Shown: piece after piece, positions 54,301 through 59,024 of the stretch | How positions within the stretch are numbered: position 1 is the first letter of the stretch | Layout: each line of letters begins with the position of its first letter | Source: Leptasterias polaris | Lineage: Eukaryota; Echinodermata; Asteroidea; Forcipulatida; Asteriidae | Reading direction: 5' to 3' | DNA: 64,000 bases | NCBI GenBank assembly: GCA_037783415.1 | Contig: JAZGTN010000120.1 | Span: 310,001 to 374,000, forward strand | Program-made: the position numbers and the translations under genes | Notes under the pieces: model-generated | Databases searched by the model: none | Told to the model about the DNA's origin: nothing | The model's input: the letters and a program-made list of their open reading frames with translations, nothing else

Positions 54301-57300
54301 ATTGTATTTACAGGGAATACCTACTGCTGTAAATTTAGGGTTAGCATATGTAGTTTTAATTTGGACTAGGAAAACTGCATGAAGAGTGAAATGAACTTGG
54401 GGTGGTGGTGGGGTTAAAAACTCCCCAGGAATTTCCTGCAGTTTTAGTTCCTGCTAATTAGGTCTGCAGTGTGAAAAGGGCTTTTGACACTCTCCAAGGT
54501 CAATACAAAATAATACTCTACTTTTAAAAGCTTCTAAAAAACCTTCTAAAATGTTCAGTTCAGACAACTTGAGAAAAAACAACACCTCATTATTGATACA
54601 GCCCCCAGGGTTCAAAGTAAAACACCATGCCAAGGATTAAGGGATAATCCTATATCATGGGATTACCTGTCTGCAACTGATAAGGCTGGAACCTGCCTGG
54701 TTGTGGAGATTACAAGATTAGGATTAAAGGAAAATTCCTAATTGTCGCCATTAACACCCACACCTTCACTGGGAGATTTCTTTGAACCATGAATGAGTGA
54801 AAATGTTTTCTGTTGATAGACAAACTTTAATCTAGGATGTTTAGCTTTAATACCAGTATACATGTAGGCTGTGGGTAAGCACTTAGGAATGGGAAGACCA
54901 TGAAGGAAGGAAGGGCAGACTGAGTTTTGTCAACAGGGTTAAAAGTGTTTGGTGTTTTAGGGGCATCAACTTAAAAAACAGGGTTGAGTATTCAGCAAAT
55001 CTGTTTACAAATCTTTTGAGTTTTGTAATTTATTTTTAATATGAGACTTACATATATAGTACAAAGGTACTGCTCTATGCTGGCTAATAAATAACAAGTT
55101 GTATTTCTTTATTTTCTGCGAAAGAACCCAGAATATTTTTTCATGATTTCCCAATTGTACACAAAGTCTAGTCCCACTTCTTTATAAATTAAAACACAAA
55201 GATGAGACACATGGTAGAATGGCTCAAACAACAAAACAAAGAAACAATTAATTATTAACTATGTTCTTTAATATTTTTCTCTTTCTGTAAATCAAAGCCA
55301 AAAAATACCCTTGACTTATTGTCAAGATTTTTTTTTACAATTTTCTTCCTGAATCTCTCGAAACGCTTACATTTTTTTGTGTATTTTGGGGGGAAATCCA
55401 GGAGTGAACTCTGACACATTTGATAATTTTCTGCAGATTTTCTTCAACCCAATAAAAAAAGTTGCAAGTGGACAGGCAGTTTGACCGGGTCAGTGTGTAA
55501 TAAAGGGGAGGATGCCTCTAATTATGAAAACATCCGACACGTTGTGCAAGGTTTGCTCAAAGATTGTCCGCAATCAAGCCCCAGGAAGTTGTTGGCTTTC
55601 AAGATTCCGGAAAAATACATTAAGGTGGTTGGTGAGGTTTTTTTCTTGTTTCTTTGGTAGGCCTATTTAATGTTCTTTTTATTTTTAGCACTAAATAAGA
55701 AATCAGGTTTAGGTGTGTATGACATTGTGGGTGGACTTCACGTATTGAGGTCCATCTTGACCATGAAAATGTTACAATGCTTACAAAAAGACTGATGAAC
55801 CATGTGACCTGTGACATCACAAAATTTAAAAAAAGCCACATAGCCAGGACATTCTGCAGACACAGTTTGTACACAGATTGGTTGGATGGTGAGTTCAATG
55901 ACAAGTAGAGGATGGAATTGAATATCCATACGTACATGATGTACTCAACAGACAGTATGCGTAATGGCGTCATATGGGTCGCAGCACGCAATGCATGCAG
56001 GGAGTTCGGGTCTCGCACGTTGCAATCTGTGAACAACTGTGTCATTTTCTGTACAAATATCACTGAATTCACATTTGATTTACTGCTCGGAAAACATGGA
56101 GAAAATCACATCCCTGTTTTTTTCTTCAAAACTCTTGGCCTGGGGAAAGCATGGTCTCCATAAATCAATGACGTCTTATCCCTTCAAACTAAAACCATGG
56201 ATTTAAGGGGCCATACTCTCCTTCCATCACACACCTACAGGTTCATGAGGAGTACAATGCCCTTGTATATCCCCTCCCACTAACCCCTCACCAAGTCAAA
56301 AAAAACAGTCACCCAGGCTACATTCCAACTTGCTGACACAACACCTAAGAGGTTAAGTACCCAAAACCTTTACACCCAACAAATCCCCCTATTTTATCAG
56401 CTGGCCAACTTTCTTCCTCAGCTGACTGACGCAAATGGGCTCCAATGAAGAAAAAACAAATGAAAGGTGGCTGACCCCAGACCTATAATCTCTTCCAGAT
56501 AAAAGACAGGAAGTTTTTGGTTTTTTCTTTCTGTGGTACAAAAGCCACCTTGTGGTATTTGGTTCAGTCATTATACGTATGCTTTACAGGCTAGTGAGCT
56601 CTAAACTTTGGGGTCATCTTAAAAAAAGGTTGTTAACATTGTACAACAGCTAAACCTTATTGGGACTGTTCAAATTCATTTGTTCTTCATTCATTTGTAG
56701 TTTGTCAAACTGAGGACTGGGGACACAAAGCAGTGAATGATTTCCTTTGTATAGCATAGCAAAATGCTGACACAAAATGTATCATCTTCAACTAACAAAT
56801 CATCTCTTACTACTCAGTATTAGTACTTGCTGACTTGGTGTGCACACAAAATGTTCAGTCTCCATATTTTGATATTAAAATTTGCTGGACAAAACTATTC
56901 CCTGCAGAGCGCTATAGAATACCAATTTACAAATCAGCCTGAATAAGTGATGAATCTGTTTCAAGCTTTGAAATAAATTCCTGAATCAACTTTAAATATT
57001 GACAATTTGGAAGGACACCAGCCCTTACAGTTACTATAACCCATGGAGCAAGGATTACACATCCCAAACTATACATCTCCCTCTACTTTCAGGGACAAGA
57101 AGGATGTTTATTTACTCAGAGATTCAATGACTGTATGATGTGAGGGGAGTATGTGTTTGTGTAACTTGCAATGTATTCAATTTGCAGCAGAGAAATATGT
57201 TGGACCCAGTGGAGTAGAAGTAATGCGTCACTTCTGGGGTTTCTTTCTGCGTACTTTGTCTAAGAGAACCTCAAAATGTTTCAAGTGATCAAGAATGTAT

Positions 57301-59024
57301 TCAAGGAAAGAAACTAAATTACTAAGTTTTCAGGAATCTACACTCATTCTTACCGATTGGTTTCTGGAACACATTCATAATTTAACTGACATTTGAAAGT
57401 ACATCCCATAGATTTAAGCCAGGAAAAAAAGAAAAAACGCTCAATTGTACATGCTTTTAACTTTAATGACAATGACAACATTGGGCAGATATTACCACAT
57501 GAACACCCAAATCATGGACCAATGTGCGGATGTGTCGAATGACGCCAGAATTTCATAAATGCACCACGGGACCAGCTGCCTCAATCATACCATTTTAATT
57601 CATCTCACAATAAAATGCAATTTGGGAAAAGTTTTGCCAACAAAGTCGTTTGTGTGGACTGATGAATTGACCTTTATGAGAGGTTGTCATTCAAACATTA
57701 AGCAGGACAGATTGTGTCTCAGGATTAATGTCATGAGTTGCTATTAATAAGCACAGTCCTCTCCAGACATTGATGAGTTATGCCCAGACATGTAACCACC
57801 AACCACAATAAAACTGGATCAATTCATATAGAAACTTATGACGTTCGATATAACAATGAACACTGAGCCTGCTCTTGCTGCTGCTGCTTGTAGCATAGAT
57901 GGAAGCTGATTATGCTCACCATGGATTAGATGCTTTGTTAAAGTAAATTTAATGGAAATCAACGGTTGATAAGAATAATTTAAATGATAATTTGTGGCAG
58001 ATCGAGGCCGACTGGTCAAGTGCACTCAACTCAAGCTCTAACGTTTCTGATCAGCAGAGTGTGGGTTCGAGTCCCAGTCTTGACACTTGCATCTTTACGC
58101 AAGACACTTAACCAATATTGCTTTGTCCTTCAGATTGTAAGGCCCTAGGTCCTGTCTGTGTAATGAATGTTAAAGGACCCAGTTACACTCATTGCTAAGG
58201 GAAGGGATTTGCCCTGGTGTTTCTGGCAATAGCTGCTGAATGTGCTGCAGCACCTTGTAAACAGTTTTCATTTCCAGAGATGAAATTTATCTTCACGTAT
58301 CATGTTGTGATTTTAATGTGCACATGCAAAAAGTTCTGCCTGCACTTATTATGCAAGTTACATGTAATTTACTACTTGGTACTTGTGATAAAAAAATCTA
58401 GCGACTTTCAGTCTACACAGAGAGGCAAAATCGTCTCGTTCCATTCATTCTCGAGCATTCCTTTTTTTCTTTCTTTTTTTACCAGTTGTGGTTTCATTCA
58501 GGATGAACTTTCCCTTTGGAGTTTTCCCCCCCAGATATTTTTCAATACGAGACCATACTGTGACAAAACTGCACTTTGAAGGGATTTACTCCGCCATTGT
58601 CTGGTGGTCACAGTTACCATCAACAATATCTGTAAAAACACAGATCACCAAGTACAATGTGCACGTCGTGTGTGTACATGTATATAAATTTTTTTGATGG
58701 ATTTGACATTCTTGATGAAAACACAATGGGAGTTTTTTGCCGTTTCCTCAACAGTAGAAACTGTATTCAGCTGAAACTCTCGCAGGTTACTCTTATTGTA
58801 TCTTTCTTGATAATTTTGCTTCTAAATCAGCATAACGTTGACAAGAACCAGTCATTAACCCTACCTTTAAGAATGACACAAATGTATTGGGAGGGGGAGA
58901 CAGTGACGCCTTACCTTCAAGCTGGCTATGACTAACTCTCTAGCCTGCAGCTCTGCCTCTAATAGTCCCAGTAGTCTCAGAAGATCCGATTTACTGAAGT
59001 TCATGATTCCCTCGGCTGGTTTCT
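59..59024 (-). CDS. CTTNBP2: CTTNBP2 homolog, whole gene span, 16 exons, 3' end off window
   Basis: Cortactin-binding protein 2 homolog: a cytoskeletal scaffold that in vertebrates binds the cortactin SH3 domain and striatin/STRIPAK. Joined exons (minus strand): 59024-58915, 30969-30718, 25607-25500, 23948-22004, 14133-13945, 11170-11071, 9735-9585, 8827-8597, 7568-7451, 6255-6083, 4654-4525, 4141-3969, 3050-2964, 2397-2313, 1747-1525, 352-59. Phases agree at every junction and every intron is GT..AG. Domain order: CortBP2 coiled coil (about residues 1-290), Ser/Pro/Thr-rich linker (about 290-800), six ankyrin repeats (about 810-1060), then a NAV-like P-loop NTPase region (about 1170-1450). 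Human CTTNBP2 is about 1,660 residues, so the missing C-terminus should lie beyond base 1. Exon 1 has an apparent 2-bp frameshift. Identity is by recalled family similarity across the whole length; order and phase make it very secure. Confidence 0.94.
601..1176. repeat. Tandem array, 96 bp x 6
   Basis: Six nearly identical 96-bp units starting at 601, 697, 793, 889, 985 and 1081. Each unit has GGCTTCTGACTGGCACCCCT and GGGCTAGATAGTTCAGTTGG, a slice of SINE-like family B that includes the A box. It lies in intron 15 between exons 15 and 16. Open frames across it arise because 96 is divisible by 3. Confidence 0.9.
1525..1747 (-). CDS. CTTNBP2: CTTNBP2 exon 15: Walker B strand
   Basis: 223-nt exon, acceptor cactcag|GTGTGT and donor AAACAG|gtagtg, phase 1 in and 2 out. 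It encodes [20 protein letters not shown] with [20 protein letters not shown], then [27 protein letters not shown] is the Walker B-like strand (vertebrate IIIILENLEKSSL). [12 protein letters not shown] equals vertebrate HENCFLMGTIAK, the sensor-1-like strand. An Asp stands where vertebrates have Glu. Confidence 0.95.
1816..2000. repeat. Imperfect short tandem repeats, about 50-60 bp
   Basis: TCCAATCAACAAAAAA follows ATTGGCCACAAGATTAAACT three times, with drift. In intron 14 of CTTNBP2. Confidence 0.7.
2313..2397 (-). CDS. CTTNBP2: CTTNBP2 exon 14: helix after P-loop
   Basis: 85-nt exon, acceptor attatcag|TTGAAG and donor AGCAATG|gtgagt, phase 0 in and 1 out. It encodes [20 protein letters not shown] and ITKLLCSN, in the place of vertebrate EIVRAEVDAGFSKEQLLDLF. 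Similarity is weak, but both phases and both neighbours fix the assignment. The intron between this exon and exon 15 holds a tRNA-like repeat fragment and short tandem repeats. Confidence 0.88.
2964..3050 (-). CDS. CTTNBP2: CTTNBP2 exon 13: Walker A (P-loop) exon
   Basis: 87-nt exon (29 codons, phase 0/0), acceptor tattctcag|ATTGAA and donor GTCAAG|gtaaaa. It encodes [20 protein letters not shown] and ASELAEFVK. The loop is GFAGSEKT: Walker A consensus GxxxxGKT except that Glu replaces the Gly before Lys. The recalled vertebrate loop is GPEGSLQD, which lacks Lys and Thr. The nucleotide-binding Lys/Thr are therefore present here, although the missing Gly leaves binding uncertain. Confidence 0.93.
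3083..3420 (-). repeat. Dispersed repeat D with (ATA)n end
   Basis: Begins with an (ATA)n microsatellite, then TATATAGCGCTC, CCCTGGTCACTGGGCC, CAGGTACCCATTTACCCCTG and GGGACTCGAACCCACACTC (inverted B-box-like). A close copy is at 10681-11044; pieces are at 1430-1475, 36093-36180 and 58040-58210. The 21-bp array at 3409-3534 grows from its end. Confidence 0.6.
3409..3534. repeat. Minisatellite, 21 bp x 6
   Basis: Six exact copies of GATCAGAAACACCAGAGCTT plus one base, at the end of repeat D. It lies in intron 12 of CTTNBP2. Confidence 0.9.
3602..3925. repeat. Dispersed repeat E, tandem pair
   Basis: Two diverged units share GATAGATAAACTATACCAGC-type and TTTCATGTGGTGAATGCATC-type blocks, with CAGTGCACAGT. 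Inverted relatives are at 11765-11925 and 27745-27812. In intron 12. Confidence 0.55.
3969..4141 (-). CDS. CTTNBP2: CTTNBP2 exon 12: start of NTPase-like domain
   Basis: 173-nt exon, acceptor taatgcag|GTAACT and donor AGATTG|gtaaga, phase 1 in and 0 out. It encodes [20 protein letters not shown], then [20 protein letters not shown] and [14 protein letters not shown]. This matches vertebrate GNVPWSVGQSF, ITVLLSGPQEG and MIPLQMMQNYLRL. The strand-helix pattern that leads into a P-loop is conserved. Confidence 0.94.
4525..4654 (-). CDS. CTTNBP2: CTTNBP2 exon 11: acidic segment before NTPase-like domain
   Basis: 130-nt exon, acceptor tgttttag|GATTTA and donor GTTGCAG|gtgagg, phase 0 in and 1 out. 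It encodes an acidic stretch ([19 protein letters not shown]) and [14 protein letters not shown]. The end matches vertebrate GLSARSIRSITLGN, which precedes the NTPase-like part. The acidic run has no clear counterpart in the recalled vertebrate sequence. Confidence 0.9.
5565..5791. mobile_element. Palindromic MITE, 24-bp TIR
   Basis: AATAGACCCTTCCCATGAAA plus four more bases at the left end is repeated exactly in inverted form at the right end (5768-5791). The interior is GC-rich with CGCGTGCGCAC and GACGCAGACGCG tracts. It lies in intron 10 of CTTNBP2 and has no coding capacity of its own. Confidence 0.65.
6083..6255 (-). CDS. CTTNBP2: CTTNBP2 exon 10: link between ankyrin and NTPase-like region
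   Basis: 173-nt exon, acceptor ttaattag|AGGGAA (weak pyrimidine tract) and donor TCCAGG|gtaagg, phase 1 in and 0 out. It encodes [13 protein letters not shown], then [20 protein letters not shown] and [11 protein letters not shown]. It lines up with the vertebrate segment containing [20 protein letters not shown], where a short domain has the pattern I..W..F...V...L.NH. Homology rests on position, phase and this sparse pattern, so it is less direct than for neighbouring exons. Confidence 0.86.
6741..6990 (+). mobile_element. tRNA-derived SINE-like element, family C
   Basis: Has A-box-like TGGTGTAGTGGTATC, B box GGTTCGAATCCC, a unique body and a (AAAT)n tail ending at about 6990. A diverged copy lies at 41640-41830 in the other orientation. 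It is in intron 9. Confidence 0.6.
7058..7300 (-). mobile_element. tRNA-derived SINE-like element, family B
   Basis: On the minus strand it has a body (TGGCTTCTGACTGGCACCAC, TATTGACAAAATAGGGAGAC) followed by a tRNA-like module: A box TAGCTCAGTTGGTAGAGC and B box GGTTCAGTCCC. Related to copies at 601-1176, 35600-35700 and 37465-37720. It is in intron 9. It is not a tRNA gene: the cloverleaf is incomplete. Confidence 0.6.
7451..7568 (-). CDS. CTTNBP2: CTTNBP2 exon 9: end of ankyrin domain
   Basis: 118-nt exon, acceptor tggtttcag|GAATGT and donor AGTTTAG|gtatgt, phase 0 in and 1 out. It encodes [20 protein letters not shown] and [19 protein letters not shown], closing repeat 6 and forming the DVATDxCKxxL helix seen in vertebrates. 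The intron just upstream in gene order (8596-7569) contains the 39-bp minisatellite. Confidence 0.94.
7661..8011. repeat. Minisatellite, 39 bp x 9
   Basis: Nine copies starting every 39 bases from 7661 (TAGCCTTTGAGAAAGACTCC, then AAACCTGAGGCCATTAATT). Only the first differs (GGG for GAG). It lies in intron 8 just upstream of exon 9. The unit resembles a single-copy motif at 31545-31590 (GCCTTCGAGAAAGACTCTGC). Confidence 0.9.
8597..8827 (-). CDS. CTTNBP2: CTTNBP2 exon 8: ankyrin repeat 5, acidic insert, start of repeat 6
   Basis: 231-nt exon (77 codons, phase 0/0), acceptor tgttcag|GCTGGA and donor CAAAAA|gtaaga. It encodes [20 protein letters not shown] (repeat 5), [15 protein letters not shown], a polar insert with NNSQSDDR, and [20 protein letters not shown], the start of repeat 6. 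The vertebrate protein has the same layout: DGWTPVHAA, then LLMYH, a long acidic insert, then ANREGWTAAHIAASKG. Confidence 0.94.
9585..9735 (-). CDS. CTTNBP2: CTTNBP2 exon 7: ankyrin repeats 3-4
   Basis: 151-nt exon, acceptor tgctacag|CTGCTT and donor CTAAG|gtagga, phases 2 in and 0 out. It encodes [35 protein letters not shown] and [15 protein letters not shown]: the end of repeat 3 and all of repeat 4. Repeat 4 has TPLH changed to HPLH. It is unusually cysteine-rich, with five Cys in 50 residues. Confidence 0.93.
9825..10066. mobile_element. MITE family A-like copy (long, diverged)
   Basis: Begins GGGCCCAATCTCATGGCTCT and ends AACCATGAAGTTGGGCCC, with CTTAC/GTAAGC core motifs. Longer (about 240 bp) than other copies. 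Confidence 0.4.
10681..11044 (-). repeat. Dispersed repeat D, second copy
   Basis: Same order as at 3083: (ATA)n, TTATATAGTGCA, CCCTGGTCATTGGGCC, CAGGTACCCATTTATACCCC, GGGACTCGAACCCACACC. It ends 26 bp from the exon 6 donor. Confidence 0.6.
11071..11170 (-). CDS. CTTNBP2: CTTNBP2 exon 6: ankyrin repeats 2-3
   Basis: 100-nt exon, acceptor atccgcag|ATTGTT and donor GATAG|gtaaat, phases 1 in and 2 out. It encodes the second helix of ankyrin repeat 2 ([17 protein letters not shown]) and the start of repeat 3 ([15 protein letters not shown]). The exon edges cut each repeat between its two helices, as in the other ankyrin exons here. Confidence 0.93.
11250..11420. mobile_element. MITE family A copy
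   Basis: Starts GCCCAGTTTCATAGAGCTGC and ends GCGGCTCTATGAACTGGGC with the GGTTACCAGCCAAAATACCG core. Located in intron 5, 80 bp upstream (in gene order) of exon 6. Confidence 0.6.
12792..12980. mobile_element. MITE family A copy (core rearranged)
   Basis: The ends GACTCAATTTCATGGAGCTG and GCAGCTTTATGAAGTGGCC match family A. The core is inverted relative to the 11250 copy (GAGCAGGATACCAGTCACAAA comes first). Confidence 0.5.
12993..13150. repeat. Dispersed repeat F (inverted copy at 45130-45350)
   Basis: GCCATGTCACACCAGACAAT, TTACAGGCAACCAGTTCCAG and CATTCCTACTTTCGTCTTGA occur in inverted order at 45130-45350 (GAAAGTAAGAATGTCTTTTA, ACTGGTTGCCTGTAAATTGC). Confidence 0.55.
13608..13759. mobile_element. 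MITE family A copy (partial)
   Basis: Has CTGTTAAGCACC, GGGGTTACCAGCCAAAATAC and ends near ATGGGCCCAA. The left end is eroded. It lies 190 bp from exon 5. Confidence 0.45.
13945..14133 (-). CDS. CTTNBP2: CTTNBP2 exon 5: ankyrin repeats 1-2 begin
   Basis: Bounded by ccttgcag|GTAGCA and AATTAG|gtgagg. It enters at phase 1 (completing a Gly codon with exon 4) and leaves at phase 1. It encodes a short Ser/Pro tail, then [20 protein letters not shown] (ankyrin repeat 1), and [15 protein letters not shown], the first half of repeat 2. The TPLH-type turns and AAxxG helices are visible. The vertebrate counterpart begins LLQQAAAQGNVTLLSMLL. Confidence 0.93.
16583..16759. mobile_element. MITE family A, best copy
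   Basis: 177 bp beginning GGGCCCAATTTCACAGAGCT and ending with the near-inverse (AGCAGCTCTACACAATTGGGCCC). The core includes GGTTACCAGCCAAAATAC. Related copies are at 9825-10066, 11250-11420, 12792-12980, 13608-13759 and 43946-44120, identified by shared ends and the core. Confidence 0.65.
20821..21232. repeat. Long inverted repeat (MITE-like)
   Basis: GCCATTCAGAAAAATC...TTTTTTTCGA (20821-20868) is paired with the inverted, diverged arm at 21184-21232 (TCGAAAAAAGAG...GAATGGC). Sequence left of it (20565-20790) resembles a second copy at about 31470-31760. Confidence 0.5.
22004..23948 (-). CDS. CTTNBP2: CTTNBP2 exon 4: distal coiled coil plus long Ser/Pro-rich linker
   Basis: Large exon of 1,945 nt (648 codons plus 1 nt). 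The acceptor ttgataaag|CTT follows a long pyrimidine tract; the donor GAAG|gtaatt leaves phase 1, matching exon 5. Exon residues 1-130 are heptad-like coiled coil including [20 protein letters not shown], the family signature. The rest is low-complexity Ser/Pro/Thr/Lys, presumably disordered. [16 protein letters not shown] at about exon residues 483-498 matches the vertebrate NPPPIPPKKPGL motif, the proposed cortactin SH3 ligand. Basic Ser/Pro stretches (RGSKIP, TPSPKP) resemble microtubule-binding linkers, which is inference. A second strong donor, CCCAG|gtgggt, is at 22098; using it breaks phase with exon 5. Confidence 0.95.
25500..25607 (-). CDS. CTTNBP2: CTTNBP2 exon 3: 36-codon coiled-coil exon
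   Basis: Small symmetrical exon (phase 0/0, 108 nt) with acceptor ttttttag|ATGGTC and donor CAGCAG|gtagaa. It encodes [18 protein letters not shown] followed by [14 protein letters not shown]. The [15 protein letters not shown] block is almost identical to vertebrate CTTNBP2NL. Because it is symmetrical it could be skipped without a frameshift. The first codon is ATG, so an internal start here would also be in frame. Confidence 0.94.
28130..28560. repeat. Three diverged 165-175-bp tandem repeats
   Basis: TAATTAAATATGCGTAAATG-type starts at about 28137, 28311 and 28477; each has CTCTCCTGGCAAA and ACTTACAGGCATACCACTTG-type blocks. It lies just downstream of nested-gene exon C, in its possible 3' end. 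Confidence 0.75.
28662..29658 (-). CDS. Unidentified three-exon gene nested in CTTNBP2 intron 2 (frame broken)
   Basis: Three coding pieces on the minus strand with good splice sites: A 29658-29628 (ATG GCG ACG CGA..., donor CCAG|gtaaag), B 29456-29344 (acceptor ttttcag|ATCC, donor CCCAG|gtaatt), C 28846-28662 (acceptor acacag|ATCAC, donor GAAAA|gtaatt). A starts [11 protein letters not shown] has [20 protein letters not shown] then [15 protein letters not shown], and C has [19 protein letters not shown] and [18 protein letters not shown]. The two halves of B are in different frames: the ACACAC tract (29397-29402 on plus) has two bases too many, and removing them restores both frame and the phase of C. 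I do not recognise the family. C may run to a stop at 28587 or splice on; its phase would even fit CTTNBP2 exon 3. Confidence 0.6.
29141..29175. promoter_or_regulatory. CCAAT box plus E-box palindrome
   Basis: An inverted CCAAT box (ATTGG at 29141-29145) lies about 20 bp from the perfect 12-bp palindrome GGTCACGTGACC (29164-29175), the canonical USF/CLEAR-type E-box. A TGACGT-like site lies nearby. It sits between nested exons B and C, so it may drive a shorter transcript beginning at exon C or a plus-strand transcript. Inference. Confidence 0.4.
29660..29970 (-). promoter_or_regulatory. CpG-richer putative promoter of the nested gene
   Basis: Directly upstream of the nested gene's ATG, this stretch has many more CpG dinucleotides than the surrounding AT-rich intron, with ACGTCACGG (CRE-like) near 29754. 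No TATA box is obvious. Inference from position and composition only. Confidence 0.35.
30718..30969 (-). CDS. CTTNBP2: CTTNBP2 exon 2: coiled coil, 84 codons
   Basis: Phase 0/0 exon bounded by cttcag|GCTGAG and TCCAAG|gtttgt. It encodes the segment containing NPYTALGRD, a low-complexity Asn/Gly/Asp insert ([13 protein letters not shown]), then [20 protein letters not shown]. This aligns with vertebrate NDPxxALQRD followed by NPLSILEAVMxHCKKMQERM. The Asn/Gly-rich stretch replaces the vertebrate Lys/Glu-rich linker and is probably a disordered loop between two helical segments. It ends SHSK, just where the vertebrate AAESRxxK block ends. Confidence 0.93.
33897..35202. mobile_element. 1.3-kb TIR-like element with poly-G run
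   Basis: The ends are imperfect inverted copies: the left begins near GTTCAGACAGCGTACTAAAG and the right, complemented, reads GTTCACACGCCATACTAAAG. Subterminal motifs of the form TTAGACC-GG-GGTTTAA recur several times in both directions. It contains a run of about 22 G (33954-33976) and a 20-bp-arm hairpin (34534-34601). The 148-codon minus frame at 34186-34632 has no recognisable domain. No target duplication was resolved. Confidence 0.45.
34534..34601. other. Hairpin with perfect 20-bp arms
   Basis: ATAACGAATTTTCCTATTGG (34534-34553) and its exact complement (34582-34601) flank a 28-nt loop. It lies inside the 33897-35202 element. Confidence 0.85.
35600..35700 (+). mobile_element. SINE-like family B, tRNA-like module
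   Basis: Contains GGATAGCTCAGTTGGTAGTG (A box) and AGATTCAAATCCTGA (B box), then CTTTGTTCAAC. Only the tRNA-like part is present. Confidence 0.55.
36938..37018. repeat. Tandem repeat, 31 bp x 2.6
   Basis: GCGTACTGTTCCTTTTCTAA recurs at 36938, 36969 and 37000 with spacer AATGTGTATGC. Confidence 0.85.
37465..37720 (+). mobile_element. SINE-like family B, body plus A box
   Basis: Has the body (GGGTGTGATCCCTGGCTACA, GGCTTCTGACTGGCACCCC) and ends in the A box TAACTCAGTTGGTAGAGTGC. The B box is lost by truncation. Confidence 0.55.
41640..41830 (-). mobile_element. SINE-like family C, diverged copy
   Basis: On the minus strand it reads as family C: a B-box-like GGTCCGAATCCTG is followed by GGGGGCACGATGTGGATTGG and TTTCAGTCCCTACC, as in the 6741 copy. 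Confidence 0.5.
43946..44120. mobile_element. MITE family A copy
   Basis: Begins GCCCAAATTCATAGAGCAGC, has GATTACCAGCCAAAATATC and CTGACTGGTATCCTGCTTAT, and ends near TTTAAACCACTTCAT. Located in intron 1. Confidence 0.55.
48339..49365 (+). mobile_element. Kolobok-like DNA transposon carrying a THAP ORF (1,027 bp)
   Basis: The ends are inverted copies of AGGGCCTATGCAAT (48339-48352 and 49352-49365), each flanked by TTAA (48335-48338 and 49366-49369). An inner inverted pair, GTGACGTAGACT near 48511 and its complement near 49172, extends the imperfect TIR to about 200 bp per side. TTAA target duplications with purine-rich termini and a THAP protein fit the Kolobok superfamily; piggyBac also uses TTAA but normally has CCC-type ends and no THAP. 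No DDE transposase is present, so it depends on a partner. It is inserted in another element (48086-50215). Confidence 0.75.
48649..49023 (+). CDS. THAP-domain zinc-finger ORF inside a TTAA-flanked transposon
   Basis: A 124-codon intronless ORF. The chosen ATG begins [12 protein letters not shown], the usual THAP start; an in-frame ATG at 48553 would add 32 unrelated residues. The C2CH signature is complete: Cys5-x4-Cys10, then 43 residues, Cys54-x2-His57. Other THAP marks are HRFPSD (residues 21-26), Trp33 and a proline at residue 76 near the expected AVPTF position. The tail is acidic (residues 100-115). THAP domains bind DNA and occur in P-element and Kolobok-type transposases and in host factors. 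No catalytic transposase domain follows, so this is a stand-alone DNA-binding part carried by a non-autonomous element. Confidence 0.85.
   Translation: MPPTCVVAGCSNTTKDGFSLHRFPSDPKFRRIWTAKVKLTRAKWSGPTEHSVICSVHFETSSSPLSTLARTCMAEPLAPHFFHNQSASQLKSEELVPENSSSTAENDEDSAIFVFLYHVRRSDC
50218..50795. mobile_element. 578-bp TIR element with TA duplication
   Basis: Terminal inverted repeats of about 25 bp: CCCCGGGGATGGTGCGTCA is perfect in both arms, with the outermost six bases differing at two positions (TAAGAC against TAGGAT). TA lies on both sides (50216-50217 and 50796-50797), as in Tc1/mariner-like elements. The interior has repeated GTGCGTC/GACGCAC motifs and no convincing ORF. A 122-codon open frame over its right half looks non-coding. 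Confidence 0.6.
50941..51124. repeat. Tandem duplication, 92 bp x 2
   Basis: ATGGTGGACACTGTAGGGGT starts both copies (50941 and 51033); the copies look identical through TTGTCTTTAGCTAT. Confidence 0.85.
51408..52667. repeat. Minisatellite, 37 bp x 34
   Basis: Thirty-four copies of a 37-bp unit (TACTGGCTAGCAGGGTTATG, then TCTTGTCATTTCACTAG). One unit, ending near 52296, has an extra AC, making 1,260 bp in all. Other units appear identical, so the array is young or homogenised. Flanks (TGGCTAGCGGACCACTGTTA at about 52729) match a dispersed repeat at 62845-63065. Confidence 0.95.
58040..58210 (+). repeat. Repeat D-related fragment
   Basis: Contains TCTGATCAGCAGAGTGTGGG and TTCGAGTCCCAGTCTTGACA, the complement of the repeat D end at 3375-3415, followed by CAAGACACTTAACCAATATT. 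Confidence 0.5.
58915..59024 (-). CDS. CTTNBP2: CTTNBP2 exon 1: start of CortBP2 coiled coil, with 2-bp disruption
   Basis: The first recognisable exon encodes the family N-terminal block (NFSKSDLL then [21 protein letters not shown]), matching the vertebrate SKxELxxLLxxxEGELEARDLVI block. The likely ATG is at 59006-59004. A TTTGTAG acceptor ends at 59025 (in transcript direction), so a noncoding 5' exon may lie upstream. The donor AAG|gtaagg leaves phase 0 and joins exon 2. Read literally, the frame from the ATG hits TGA after CTT-CTC, because the tract at 58979-58982 (AGAG on plus) carries one extra dinucleotide. Removing two bases gives the family length exactly. The frame used downstream has TAA upstream and no ATG. 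A sequencing or assembly error or an indel allele is likelier than a true null, because all other exons are intact. Confidence 0.82.

Larger units (their letters stand above)
30970..58914. other. Intron 1 of CTTNBP2, 28 kb, repeat-rich
   Basis: A phase-0 intron between coiled-coil exons 1 and 2. Most of it is AT-rich non-coding DNA with dispersed repeats. Separate entries describe the THAP element, the TIR elements, the SINE-like copies and the 34-copy minisatellite. No other open frame longer than about 100 codons looked protein-like. Long stretches such as 38800-41600, 42000-43900 and 53700-58000 show nothing assignable apart from scattered repeat pieces. Confidence 0.7.
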
